Source: Pelobates cultripes
Lineage: Eukaryota > Chordata > Amphibia > Anura > Pelobatidae
Reading direction: 5' to 3'
NCBI GenBank assembly: GCA_933207985.1
Contig: OW240915.1
Coordinates: 261,762,395-261,826,394, forward strand
DNA: 64,000 nt
This document shows, piece by piece, positions 11,872 to 23,135 of this stretch. The notes beneath the pieces were generated by a model that made no database searches, was not told the origin of the DNA, and saw nothing but the letters and a program-made list of their open reading frames with translations. The first letter of the stretch is position 1. The number at the start of each line of letters is the position of its first letter. The translations under genes were made by a program, and so were the position numbers.

Positions 11872-11875
11872 TTAA

Positions 11876-13589
11876 TGGTCATGTGATTGGGGGACAGAAC
11901 AGGCTAAAGTTTTAATCGTATCTTTAAATTTTTTTTTTTGTTTTTTCATACTAAATTGTCACATTAAACAAGGTTTATTTTTTTATAGCTATGCCAATAA
12001 ATTGCAATAGTGTTCATCATAACAATAATGTATGCACAGAGACATATGTTAAAGTTAATTAGGATTTAGTTTTGCTAGAGGCTATTCATTCACACTATAA
12101 TTATTAATTTATGTGGCAGATTACATATTAGAGAGCATTTCAGACATTAGTAATCGTGGGTTGTGAACTCTGACAGTAATTGGTTCAATTGTACAAAAGT
12201 TTCATTTGCCACATTTTAGAGCTGGTGTGAAAATAAACAGTACTCTTACAGAATTTTTTTTTTTTTTTATTTCTCCCCTTTTCACTGTATTGTACTGTCC
12301 TTGCCCTTTTGTCTGCAAAAACAATGTATGCAAATCCTGCCTGCAACTACATACCAGGAAGTAAAGTTAAGAAAATCAAGCATAGCCCACATGCCCCAAA
12401 GTGATCCCAGTGACTGGCTGCAAGGGAATCAGGCAGCTAGTGTGAGCTTCATTTCTTATAATACGATTTTCAACATTAGATTTTTTATATTTTTCTTGGC
12501 ACTGTAAAGACACCTAAAGACTCTGCTGGAGTGGAAATAACGACTTACCTGCACCTTGGCTGCTCCCAGCGTCACTTCATAGGGGAAATCATAGAATCTT
12601 CTGATCAAGGAACACAGTAAGTATCATTCTCCCAGCTCACATAGACACCTGTTACCAAGTCTGGTAAATGTAACAAGCTTGCTGGATTCTGGACTCAGAA
12701 ACCCCTGTGTATACCAAGTCTTGTAAATGTCATTTATTAGTAAATGTATGTTGTTAAAATTCACTGCATTTTATTAATTGATTTCAGGGCTTAAACAATT
12801 GTAGAGTTTAGTTTTTTTTGTTGTTTTTTTTTTGAGAGTTTGACATATTTTGGAAAGGTTGGTGAAAGAATTTAAAGATAATGATTTTAGCAATATTTCG
12901 TGTGTAGATTAAGAATATTCTGTTGGTTTTTTTTTTACCCACCACTTGATCAATTTTATTTTTATTGTGTGAGCAGCACCTGTCTGCATGAGACACAGGG
13001 AGTGGCAGATTGTGTATTTTTGCTATTTACTTACAATTGCCGCTTTGAATAGTTATGTGAGTACAGCTCTCCTCATATTAGTGTTAATATAATTAAACAT
13101 TAATTATGAGAGTGTGTTCCCTTTGGGGTTTTTTTGTCTTGCTTTGCATTCACCCCAAGAATGAAAGATCTGAAGGGTATTTATAGGAGTTTATTCAATG
13201 AATCCACAATTAATTCTTGTGAATAGAAAAGGAATTGTAAAAATTCAGGCCAAAACACGTTTCTTTTATATTGCCATATGTCTTGCAATTCTGTCATCAG
13301 TTTACCAACATTTGTGCTTATAAGAAATAAATCAACTAAGTTGCCAGTGTATAGAAGTAATACATTTTTTATAGTCAGATCTGGTAGTGAAAGAGGTATT
13401 CCTAAAAAGGATTGTTACGGGAAATACACAGCTCAATAAGTTAAAAAGAAAAAACAGACATTGTTTTAACAAATTAACAGGGTGTTGGTAAAGAGAACAT
13501 AAATAACTTTAAACTTCCTTAAAATATTGAGTTTTGCAGCAGTCACAAAACCCTGTGATATCTGATAAGCTGAAAAAAATAGTTGTGTA

Positions 13590-13624
<35 letters not shown>

Positions 13625-14286
13625 CTCTGTTTAACAATGAGGCTTAAAATAAATTTTGAAAAAAAAATGGAAAGGAAAAGCTGACCTTTATTGATTCACT
13701 TGTATGGTGTGTGCATCGTTAATTTGTAGACCCACATACTACTAATAACTCAAATATGCTGTTCACTAAACAAAAAACTCCAACCTACTTATGTTAAACA
13801 TATATGTTAAAGTTAATTACTTGTTTCATACACAGGCAGCTATCCAATGTGTGGGTTTGCCAGAAGAACTATATGTTGCTAGCTGACCTATGTTCAAACA
13901 GGAATACCCCTAAATTCCTGGCCAATGACCTGGGTTGAGATTCACTGAGATTACTACCCACTTGCGAACCATTGAAAGCCTGTTAAGACATTACAATTTC
14001 ATCAATAATGGTCTTATTCCAAAATTGAATGCCTCAGTCATATAAATGCTGGTGGTCTTTAAGAACTGTCTGCTGGTTCACGATAACATGGATTCTGGTG
14101 GTCTTTCAGGAGTGGCTTGGTAAACGTTTGTAGACAAACTGTAGATATACTACAAATCTCACAATCAGGACCGTGGTAGTTATAGTCCAATAAAATCTGG
14201 ACATAATTAATTTAAAAATGAATGTAGATCAGAAAATGTTTAGTTTCTAACTAATATATAATTATACCCTACACACAGATAATTAA
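11876..14286. other. Unassigned AT-rich stretch
   Basis: Poly-T runs occur at about 12255 and 12820-12835, and a (TG)n(TA)n microsatellite at about 13590-13624. No gene or element ends are recognisable. Confidence 0.45.
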
Positions 14287-14290
14287 TCAA

Positions 14291-14818
14291 AGGGACGCTC
14301 GCCGTGTCCCTGGGCAGTTACTTATAATACCACCTCTGATCACTCTGACTTCAAAAAATGAATTAAACTTCCTCCTTTTCTATCCAAATCTGTCCAGCTT
14401 GTGCATATTGTGTGTGCAGTGTGAGTAGGTCCCTGTCTCCACTCGTTGGTTCTCATAGACAGTCACATACTGGTCTACTGTCCACTTACAAAATTATGAA
14501 TGAGGTTGCCAATAAACCGATAGCAGACACAAGATCCGCTTATTCAGCAGCTCGCCTCATCAGATTTAATGAGTGCATCTGTAACTGAAGCTGACCTACA
14601 CACCCATAAACTCTTGTTGGACAGGATTTATGGGATAAGATCAGGCCTCGCAGACTCCAATAAAAAGCTCCTATTTATGTGGTGCCGTTTTTTCTTCTGG
14701 TGTAGTTTGTCTGTGCAAGTACAGCGGTATCATAAACATTAAAAAGTGTTTTATTTCTTCCAGCCTTAGCTATATAAAACATTGATAACGTGGTTGCTTT
14801 CCAGCCTTTGGTGTCCCT
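14291..14818 (+). mobile_element. T2-like MITE, separate subfamily (C)
   Basis: The left end is AGGGACGCTCGCC after TCAA (14287-14290, probably a mutated TTAA). The right end is ...CTTTGGTGTCCCT before TTAA (14819-14822). The interior does not resemble families A or B, and no second copy is seen in the window. Confidence 0.4.
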
Positions 14819-14822
14819 TTAA

Positions 14823-15975
14823 ATGTTGTGTTTTTGTGCTTTACAATGAGTGACCCTATTTACTAATAGATAAAAGTGGTGCATAGTTTTCAAAGTAGAG
14901 CAACCCCATGGAAAGCAGTTTGTAATTCCTATGACAATTGCTTCACTTTGCTTCACTGTTGTATTACAACTTTTAAAATCTTCTTCTCCATTTTGTAGTA
15001 GATTAGTCAGTATAGAGTTGTGACATGCATAATGGGGGTAGTTCTGAAGGAATATCTGCACTTCTGAGCTGCCCCAATAATGCGTTTTTGAAGAATCAGG
15101 TAACACCAGCTTTATCTGGCTGGCATACATAATTTCATTGTATCTTGCTTTGTAGAACATGAATGTGTTCATTTAGTTTTACGCTGCCGACCATTCCTAT
15201 TCCATTGTATTATCATCTCATAGGTTCCAATAAAAACACCTACTACCGCATAATTTGATTTGTGACTATGATATGCTTTGCAATAACATCTTCCGGTGTT
15301 GTTGATGGGGCACCCAGATTTAGCTAAAAGAGTTAAACCCTAGTGCTAGGTTCCTTTTACTTAATTTTTGTGTACTGTTGACATAGTGACAGATTGAATT
15401 TAAAATGATTTTCTGCAACAAAGACTTCAGTAAACTGATACGTGCACTGAACTCTCCCTTGTGAATGGGGACAGTAGAAAATGATACTCAGCTCCAACTC
15501 CTTATTGTTGAGTGAATAGATTTGTCCTGATTTTATCTAAAAATAAGCCATGTGTCTGTATTCTTACAGCTGTTCTATATGTAGCCATAACATATTTTGT
15601 GAGCACGTGTAGCTTAACACAATACAGATATGACTACACTCCTTTCTCAAGCAAAGTATTTTTATTTTTTCTGTGAATTGAAGTTTTATTGCAATCCAAA
15701 TGCGTAGAAAACAGTTATGTAATCGGACACTCAGGTGCGCAGCAAAAAGCAGATGACATAATTTAGTATTTTCTGGTTTCATGGCCTCGCAGGCCGTATT
15801 CAAGTAATATCCTATTCCAAGTTCGAACACGCAGGCCCAATAGATGAACATAATAACATAAAGCTCAAAACGTGTAACAGTAAATTAGCCTCAAAACAAG
15901 AAGCTTCTCTACAATAGCCTAAAGTGCCATGTGACCGTATAGGTAATACCTTGTTTTTCACGCAAAGCAGTAAGA
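14823..15975. other. No recognised feature
   Basis: AT-rich sequence without supportable genes or repeat ends, lying between the C-type MITE and the hAT element. Confidence 0.4.
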
Positions 15976-16165
15976 GGTAGAAGCAGTGGCGTACACATGA
16001 CCCATGGGGCCCCGGTGAGAAAATTGATCCGTGGGCCTCCCCCCCCCCGGCGCGCGGGCCGGGCTGCAACACATGGCGGTGGGCACCTGGTCGCAGGGGT
16101 TACAGGGCTGCGACCCCTACGACCGCGGTATGTACACCAGTGCATGAAGATGCACACACACTTAA

Positions 16166-16634
16166 AGGACCACTCTAGGCACCCAGACCACTTCATCTTA
16201 ATGAAGTGGTCTGGGTGCCAGGTCCAGCTAGGGTTAACCCATTTTTTCATAAACATAGCAGTTTCAGAGAAACTGCTATGTTTATGAATGGGTTAAGCCT
16301 TCCCCTATTTCCTCTAGCGGCTGTCTCATTGACAGCCGCTAGAGGCGCTTGCGTGCTTCTCACTGTTATTTTCACAGTGAGAGCACGCCAGCGTCCATAG
16401 GAAAGCATTACGAATGCTTTCCTATGTGACCGGCTGAATGCGCGTGCAGCTCTTGCCGCGCGTGCGCATACAGCCGACGGGGAGGAGAAGAGGAGGATCG
16501 GAGGAGGAAAGCTCTCCGCCCTGCACTGGAAAAAGGTAAGTTTTACCCCTTTTCCCCTTTCCAGAGCCGGGCGGGAGGGGGTCCCTGAGGGTGGGGGCAC
16601 CCTCAGGGCACTATAGTGCCAGGAAAACGAGTAT
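16166..16634 (+). mobile_element. T2-type MITE, family B, inside the hAT element
   Basis: It follows TTAA (16162-16165) and starts AGGACCACTCTAGGCACCC. It is a string of near-perfect hairpins: stems at 16178-16196/16201-16219 (19 bp), 16248-16265/16269-16286 (18 bp), 16311-16325/16331-16345 (15 bp), 16358-16366/16374-16382 (9 bp) and 16396-16409/16413-16426 (14 bp). Its last bases are cut inside the terminal hairpin, where the next MITE begins. Confidence 0.75.
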
Positions 16635-16642
16635 GTTTTTAA

Positions 16643-16950
16643 AGGACCACTACAGACACCCAGATCACATCAGCTCAATGAAGTTGTCTGGGTGTCGGGT
16701 CCCTCTAGTTTTAACCCTGCAGCTGAAAACATAGCAGTTTCAGAGAAACTGCTATGTTTCACTGAGGGTTACTCCAGCCTGTAGTGGCTGTCTCACTGAC
16801 AGCCGCTAGAGGAGCACACTGAACGTCCATAGGAAAGCATTGAGTAATGCTTTCCTATGGGCGATTTGAATGCGTGCGCGGTCTCATTCGGAGCTGAGAG
16901 GCTGAGGGATCCCCAGCGCCAAGGGAGTCCGGCGCTGGAGAAAGGTAAGT
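16643..16950 (+). mobile_element. Second T2-type MITE, family B, 3' truncated
   Basis: It begins straight after TTAA (16639-16642) with AGGACCACTACAGACACCC, back to back with the previous copy. It shows the same hairpin blocks (ACCCAGATCACATCAGCTC, AAACATAGCAGTTTCAGAG, CCATAGGAAAGCATTG). It ends near 'GGAGAAAGGTAAG' and passes into satellite DNA. Confidence 0.7.
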
Positions 16951-16961
16951 GCTGAAGACAC

Positions 16962-17210
16962 ACAGACACTCTCACTTACAGACGCATACACACTAGCTAA
17001 CAGAGACACACTCAGTGACAGACATACATACACACTCACACACAAAACATACACTCTCATTGACAAACACACACTCACTAACAGACATCAAACAGACTCA
17101 CTAAGACACACACACTAACACTCACTCTAACACTCACTCTAACACTCAAACACTAACACTCACTCTAACACTCAAACACTAACACTCACTCAAACACTCA
17201 CACATGTTTT
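16962..17210. repeat. CACACTCA-type simple satellite
   Basis: Imperfect tandem array of ACACACTCAC / AACACTCAAACACT units, ending in a T run at about 17207. A related array lies at 27767-28310 inside another hAT element, again just ahead of a TGACGTCA palindrome. Confidence 0.8.
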
Positions 17211-17277
17211 TTTTAATATAATCCCCCCAGCCTCCTTACCTTTTGGAGTGCTGGGGGGATTCCCTGGGGTCCAGTGG

Positions 17278-17507
17278 TGCTGCTGACCCCAGCGGGCGGT
17301 GGCCGGTCGGGCAGGCGGGCGCGCGAGGGAGCACTCAGTGCTTCCTCTCCAGCTCCCTCGCGCACCGCGTAGGGATGCCGGCGCCGGAAGATGACGTCAT
17401 CTTCCGGCATCAGTGCGGTGCGCGAGGGAGCTGAAGAGGAAGCACTGAGTGCTCGCTCGCGCGCGCCCGCCTGCCCGACCAGCCATCCGCCTGCCGGGTA
17501 TCAGCAG
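17278..17507. repeat. Large imperfect palindrome centred on TGACGTCA
   Basis: The axis lies between 17395 and 17396. A perfect inner core (CCGGAAGATGAC and its complement) is followed outward by arms about 90 bp long. These contain GCGAGGGAGC, ACTCAGTGCTTCC and GGTCGGGCAGGCGGGCGCGC and their complements. TGACGTCA is the palindromic CRE (CREB/ATF) site. As DNA or RNA this would form a long hairpin. Confidence 0.8.
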
Positions 17508-17947
17508 GGCCAGCATCGGGGGGCCCTGGGGTGGTCGGCTCCTGGGCCCCCCAGGGGAAGAGACTGGCCCTGTGGCTACATACCGGGTCGCAGGGGCGGC
17601 CGGGCCCCCTGGTGGGCCGGGCCCGGTCGCAGCCGCGACCCCTGCGACCCTGGTATGTACGCCACTGGGTAGAAGCCATTTGCTAAAAGCCTGCAATTCC
17701 CCGATCCCTAATGTCACGTTCACTTAACTCACTCAGCCAACCAGAAGTGCATGTTTAACGCAAATAGAACTTCTAGTGAAAGAATGGCAAGTAAACGCGA
17801 GGGACGGAGCTGCAATACTCAGAGCATATACACAGAGCCAGTGACCCAACACCTCCCCTACGCGTGCTCCCCCTCTACTGCGGGGCCCCAGTTTCCCCCA
17901 GGTTGTGTGCCAGAAACTCTGTAAAACAACAGTCTTTGAAAGACTGC

Positions 17948-18260
17948 TTAGTAAATTAAAGATAACCAGTGCATCCATATGTCCATGTAGGTCTGAGAAT
18001 GGTCCTGTGCCCTGAAAGTCAGGTCTTCTAGTCTACATAGCTCTTCCATCAAACCAGACTGTCAAAGGTGAGAGCTTGCCTTTTTTCCAGAACAGGGGTA
18101 GTACCTGTTTCGCAGTGTTGAAGATCCTAACAGTCAGGGACTTCTTGTATCTGGCAGTGGGTGTAGTAGTGTGGTGTAAGAGATAAAGAGCTGGCAAAAA
18201 GGGAGCAGGGTTGTCTGAGAACACAAAACCTCTCGGATCACGTGTCAAAACGGCACGAGG
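17948..18260 (-). pseudogene. L1-type LINE ORF2, C-terminal remnant
   Basis: On the minus strand the open part from about 18248 reads '...FLPALYLLHHTTTPTAR' then 'NTAKQVLPLFWKKG' and 'TVWFD'. This matches, block for block, the end of ORF2 in the full-length LINE at 39460-47793 (AFLLHHTNMT, LNAAKTVIPIYWKQ, ITRWLEEV). After a one-base shift near 18045 a second frame continues with EELCRLEDL and ends '...DIWMHWLSLIY' stop at 17950-17948, the usual tryptophan-rich end of these proteins. RT and endonuclease are absent. About 250 bp beyond it (17700-17947) may be its 3' UTR, lying directly against the hAT target site. Confidence 0.65.
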
Positions 18261-18540
18261 CTTGATCTTTGGGCATTACCACCAGAGATGTAGGAATGTG
18301 CTTGGCATGGTGTGACGCCCCCAACATTGATTACTTCATGTGGGATCTATGCATTGCATGTTTTTGGGCGTCCTATACTTCATAGGATAATGACCTTGTA
18401 TGCCGTCTTCTCAAGCAAAGTTTACCCTAAGTTGCCGTTTCCAACCTAATCAGAGATCTTTCTACTCTTCCAAATCTCATTGGTCTCTAGCACCAGACTA
18501 TTAGCATATGTCTCTTGCTTTTGATTGTAAGAGAATAGGA
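18261..18540. other. No recognised feature
   Basis: No supportable coding or repeat structure. It may be more of the decayed LINE. Confidence 0.35.
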
Positions 18541-18544
18541 TTAA

Positions 18545-18830
18545 AAGAGCACTGTAGTGGCAGAAATACGCTATAGTGACGGTATAGTGCTGAATTGACT
18601 GACCCCCTCACTGTGCAGTAAATAGGTGATTTTGCTCACCTTTTCTCACACGTCGTGCCTGTCTTGCCGCAGCAGGCACGCCTCCATGACTGAGATAAGC
18701 AATCTTGATCTCGGCCAATCCAATGCTTTCCCTTAGGAAAGCACTGGGAGGTGAAGGCACATGCTCTGCAAAATCACCAGATGTTTGTATATGGCTGAAG
18801 GATACTGTCATATACTAAATTTAGGAATGA
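18545..18830 (+). mobile_element. T2-like MITE fragment
   Basis: It follows TTAA (18541-18544) with AAGAGCACTGTAGTGGCAG. It shares the 'CAATGCTTTCCCTTAGGAAAGCA' hairpin with families A and B. No right end is visible. Confidence 0.5.
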
Positions 18831-19560
18831 GGGTTTTTTCCCCTCATTATTTTATTATTTTTACATAGCTTTCATTTAAAACAGAATCTATTTCCTTTTA
18901 AAACTTAATCAAAGGATCATTATTTTACAAAATTTGTGTTGAGGTGACTGCCTTTAAACAGAAGTAATTTATTCACAAAGGCAGATTTAGATTAACACAA
19001 ACTATCAAATGAAATCTGTGATGACAACACAACTCCAGGTACCCTTAACTGGTCCACTTTCTGGATTATTGGCAGTGAAAGGGTCAAACTTAGTACCGTA
19101 GCATCTTTGCGTCATTGCAAAAGTTATGGTGCAGAGAGTACACTACCCCCTGCCCAGAAAGCATTTCAATTTGTAAAAAAAAAACAAAAAACTTAAAAAC
19201 AAAAACAAACACTGCAGCTTTAAGACTATTCCCCTGACTTGCTTTTACAACTTAATTTGCTGTTCATCCTCTTCAAAACATATACAGATATCTCTACCAT
19301 CCTCTTGTCTAGACACAGGCCAAGCCATGGTGCAAGATATGAAGGCACACAACTTAGTTTACTAAACTGTGAATATTTAACCTCTGCTGAAAAATAGATT
19401 TATTAAATAATATTAAAACGAAAAATGCCAGAATGAATTTCTCCTGGTTGGTGGATTATTTCCTGTTCAAGGAGGGATCTGCCATTTGGAGCCTGTGCAG
19501 GTGTAAAGATGTGTTTTTAATGGTTTTGGCGTGTAATTTGAGTGCCTATTGTGTCTCTTT
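18831..19560. other. No recognised feature
   Basis: AT-rich with A runs near 19170-19210. No gene is seen. Confidence 0.4.
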
Positions 19561-20065
19561 ATAGGGAAACTATAGTGCCAGGAAAACAAACTAGTTTTAC
19601 AGGCACTATAGCTTCCCCCTCCTTCAATGCCACCCCCCTCCTCCCATTGTGCAAAGGGTGCAAAACCCCTTCTGTCACTTAACTGGGTCCAGTGTTAATG
19701 TCCCTTGGCGATTGCTCAGGTCTGCCTTCACTCCTCCCCTGCAGACGTCAGGCGGCAAGGGAGACCTAATGCGTATGTGTGGCAATGACTGTGTTTGCTT
19801 TAGGATTATGGTGACGCTGGAAGTCCTCAAGCATAGATTGAGGATGTCCAGCGTCATTTAGGCGACCAAAAGTTGCCTAAGCACACTGAAGTCCCTCTAG
19901 TAGCAGTCTGGTAGACAGCCACTAGAGGAGGAGTAAACCCTAGCAGGTAATTATTGCAGTTTAATAAAAACTGCAATAATGACATGCTCAGGGTAAAGGG
20001 AGCTGGTACACTGCACCCAGACCACTTCAATGAGCTGAAGTGGTCTGGGTGCTTATAGTGCGCCT
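19561..20065 (+). mobile_element. T2-type MITE, family B, near full length
   Basis: The left end is TAGGGAAACTATAGTGCCAGG with a subterminal hairpin. The right end is ...GGTCTGGGTGCTTATAGTGCGCCT before TTAA (20066-20069). Internal blocks match 11406-11871, including the 'TAATTATTGCAGTTT...AAACTGCAATAATGA' inverted pair. Confidence 0.75.
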
Positions 20066-20069
20066 TTAA

Positions 20070-21306
20070 TGGTGCTCTACAAGCCTGATGCCTATACTTT
20101 GCGTCTTAGATTTATCGTAACTTCCTTTCCCATATTTTTTGGCTCAACATAATAAAAAAAAATTTACTTTGAAAACATTTTGTGTGGTAACTTTAAGCCA
20201 TCATTCTAGAGTAGAGCAAAAGACTCATCATAATTCTATCCAATGGCAATGTTAATCTATTTCCCTAGAATTTAGATGTTGGCATTCTTTTATTGTGACT
20301 TGCGGTCATCTTTTTACTTCTATTACACCTCTTTAAATCAGAGTCTAAGCACACATATAAAAATACTTTACAATGTTATCACTTCTAGATGTTTCTATGA
20401 TTACCTCTATAACTGATCAATTTAGATTTTATACGGTATTATGCTATGATTGTTTTTATACTGTTTTACCAAAACGATCAGGAGGTTTCATACGTACACT
20501 AAATAAGTATTTTTCACCGTGTGCTTTTTGTTTGCACCCCCCATCATTTATGTGTTTTTATCACTTCTAGATGTGCTGAAGATTTTCATTACAGTAATGT
20601 GCATACGTTTCTTAAACTGTATTAGAGTTTCAACATTCCAGATCTTGGCAAGTCAGTCTTGATTTACGGATCCTGTCTTGCCTACTCGACTTTATTCCCT
20701 GGTGCCCCCTACACCCCCCTCCAACTGACATGGTTCAATAAGATCATTTACCCTTCCAGAAATATGAAAAACACCTTATGTGGAACTTGCCTGCTCAGAG
20801 TGAATTGTCAAAAATGCAAACATTGCTTTAACATTGTAGGCCAAAATGACTGAGCTATAACCATATTTTCAGTTATTTTTGCTAAATGTTTCAAATTGAC
20901 TTTGGAGTCTTGAATATTCACAGTTAAGTTAGTGACCTTGACATTGTTGGGCTATAGTCTAATTCATTTTATCATGGTAAACCAGACAGACACTCATCCA
21001 GAGGCTGGCTAAGCTTGATGAAAAAAATGCATGTGATATCGCCCACGGTGAGCTTAGACCTCACTACCCTACAATTTCTGAGTTTCTACAAACAGTAGGA
21101 TAGGCAAAGAGAAGAGAGCAATATCTTAGTATGTTGCCTTTATGCTTGCATTGCATCCTCCAGTAATTTATCAATAATAATTATGGATGTGGCATAAATA
21201 GTAAACAAAGATGACAGATAGATAGTACATGTAGTGCTTTTGGAATAAATTACCCTTTTCCATTTATTGCTAGAGATCTAAATATGCATTCTATAAGCCC
21301 GCAGTG
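20070..21306. other. No recognised feature
   Basis: Short open frames only. None shows a known domain or a splice-consistent structure. Confidence 0.4.
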
Positions 21307-21310
21307 TTAA

Positions 21311-21880
21311 AGGGACCTTATAGTCACCAGAGCAACTAGAACTTAATGTATTTGTTCTGATGAGTACAATCATTCCCTTCAGGCTTTTTGCTGTAAACAC
21401 TGTCTTTTCAGAAAAAATGCAGTGGTTACATTACAGCCTAGTGATAACTCCACTGGCCACTCCTCAGATGGCTTCCTGGAGCAGTGCTACACACTGTGCA
21501 GTACTGCCATTCAGTGTCTCCACCCTCTGCGTGCAGACACTGAACTTTCCTGATAGAGATGCATTGATTCATTGCATCTCTATCAGGAGATGCTAGTTGA
21601 CCAGATCTGTGTTTGACTTGTGCTGGCTATGCCCCTGATCTGCCTACTTGACAGTCTCAGCCAATCTTAGGGGAAAGCATTGTGATTGGCTCACAGAATC
21701 ACTTCTGATTATGTCAGCTGTAAGCAGGCAGATCATGGGCAGAGGCAACAGCTGCATACTTGCATAAAGGTAAGGTTTTACTATATTTATTGAGGCAAGG
21801 GGCGGCCAGGGGTGGCTAGATGGTGGTTTTAACTGTAGGGTCGGAAATACATGTTTGTGTTCCTGAACTATAGTGTTCTT
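21311..21880 (+). mobile_element. Complete T2/Kolobok-type MITE, family A
   Basis: 570 bp between TTAA (21307-21310) and TTAA (21881-21884). The ends are AGGGACCTTATAGTCACC and ...GAACTATAGTGTTCTT. It contains the hairpin GATAGAGATGCA...TGCATCTCTATC (21552-21584). It is non-coding. Other copies lie at 1337, 22300, 34626, 35917 and 62016. Confidence 0.8.
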
Positions 21881-22299
21881 TTAAGACACATTGTTGAGTA
21901 CTAAAACATGGGTATAGCCAAATGCACCATGAGTGGGTGAAAGTATTTGGCAGATTCTCTATTTGCTCAGGTTCCCCATTAACGTCACAAATTCCATCTC
22001 AGGAGCTCACATTGCATCAAACATGCCACACCTGAGCTAGCAGCACATTAATTTACTTGAGAGCGATGTCAGTACAATGTGCTTTGATCTTGGCAGATTC
22101 CTGATGGTGAGTGATTGTGCTGAGTCTAATCATTCAGCTGTTTTGAGACACTTTTTAAAATTATGTTTCTCTTAATAATGCAAAACGTACTCCCTATTAA
22201 AATCAGGATCTAATCTACAAATAAATGACATACAAGGTGGACAAGGTAAAGAGGGTTCTGCTCTGAGGTGAAAGCACACAAAAAAGCATTGCCACTCAA

Positions 22300-22585
22300 A
22301 GGGAAACATACTGTTTATTGTAGTTGTTCTGGTGTATATACCATGTCCCTACCCCAACCCCCCTTGGCTGAGGTTCTCAGAAATGATTTCAGCAAATCCA
22401 ATGCTTTTCTATGGGAAAGCACTGTGATTGGTTGAGATCATCACTTCTGACATGAGTCAGACAAGGAGGTAGATCAAGGGTGGAGCCAGCACTGGCGGTG
22501 GAAATAAGGTATGATTTTACTATATTTAGGGGGTCCAGGGGGAGCTAATGTGATTTTTAAACTATAGGACAAGGAATACAGCACA
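22300..22585 (+). mobile_element. T2-type MITE, family A, internally deleted
   Basis: It starts AGGGAAACATACTG after TCAA and keeps 'TTGTAGTTGTTCTGGTG' at one end and 'TAAACTATAGGACAAGGAATACAG' at the other. The central blocks are lost compared with 21311-21880. Confidence 0.6.
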
Positions 22586-23135
22586 GATGAACGTATTCAT
22601 TCAATTTTGAGTTGCAATAATTAGCTGGGAGTGCTGTGATAACTTGGGGATTTCAAAAACTATGTCCCTTTTTCGAAACGTGTTCCTATACTTGGAATGA
22701 ATGTCCATGTGACTAAATTTACAATTTCTCATGTATTTATTTAAAGGAATACTTACACTTTCCATGCTTTTTAATATTGTGCTTATATATTATACATACA
22801 TTTTTTTTCTAAGTACATCAGTGCTGATGTAATTTGAAAAAAAAAAAAAAAGTATTTGTAACTGGGCACCTCCATTTTGATTCCAATTAATCATCATTAT
22901 GAATGTTTCCCATTTCTGCCATTGAACATATTGAAAGAGAAGAAACAAAACAATATTTCTGTTCTCCTCCAATGCCTGAATTAAAATGGATTGTGATGTC
23001 ACTTGTTAAATCTTCAATATACACGTACAAGAAAAAAGAGCATCAGATGTTATAGATCCATTTAAGAGTTTTATTTAGTGGTGTAATTTACATGGTTCAT
23101 GGAATTACAAAGCAAGACAACTGACCAGTTATTAA

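Larger units (their letters stand above)
15984..17667. mobile_element. Non-autonomous hAT element with nested MITEs
   Basis: The termini are CAGTGGCGTACA (15984-15995) and TGTACGCCACTG (17656-17667), a perfect 12-bp inverted repeat of hAT type. An exact 8-bp target duplication GGTAGAAG lies at 15976-15983 and 17668-17675. From left to right the interior holds a GC-rich end block (with a second, internal copy of the right end, GGTATGTACACCAGTG, finishing at 16142), two T2 family B MITEs, a CACACTCA satellite, a palindromic module and a GC-rich right end. There is no transposase. The 8-bp duplication is characteristic of the hAT superfamily. Confidence 0.85.

Noticed and set aside
17391..17727. 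Frames of about 90-110 codons near the hAT right end
   Set aside because: GC-rich palindrome composition gives open frames on both strands. No known domain.
17733..17978. 81-codon minus-strand frame beside the hAT target site
   Set aside because: It is out of frame with the LINE ORF2 remnant that overlaps it and has no domain of its own.
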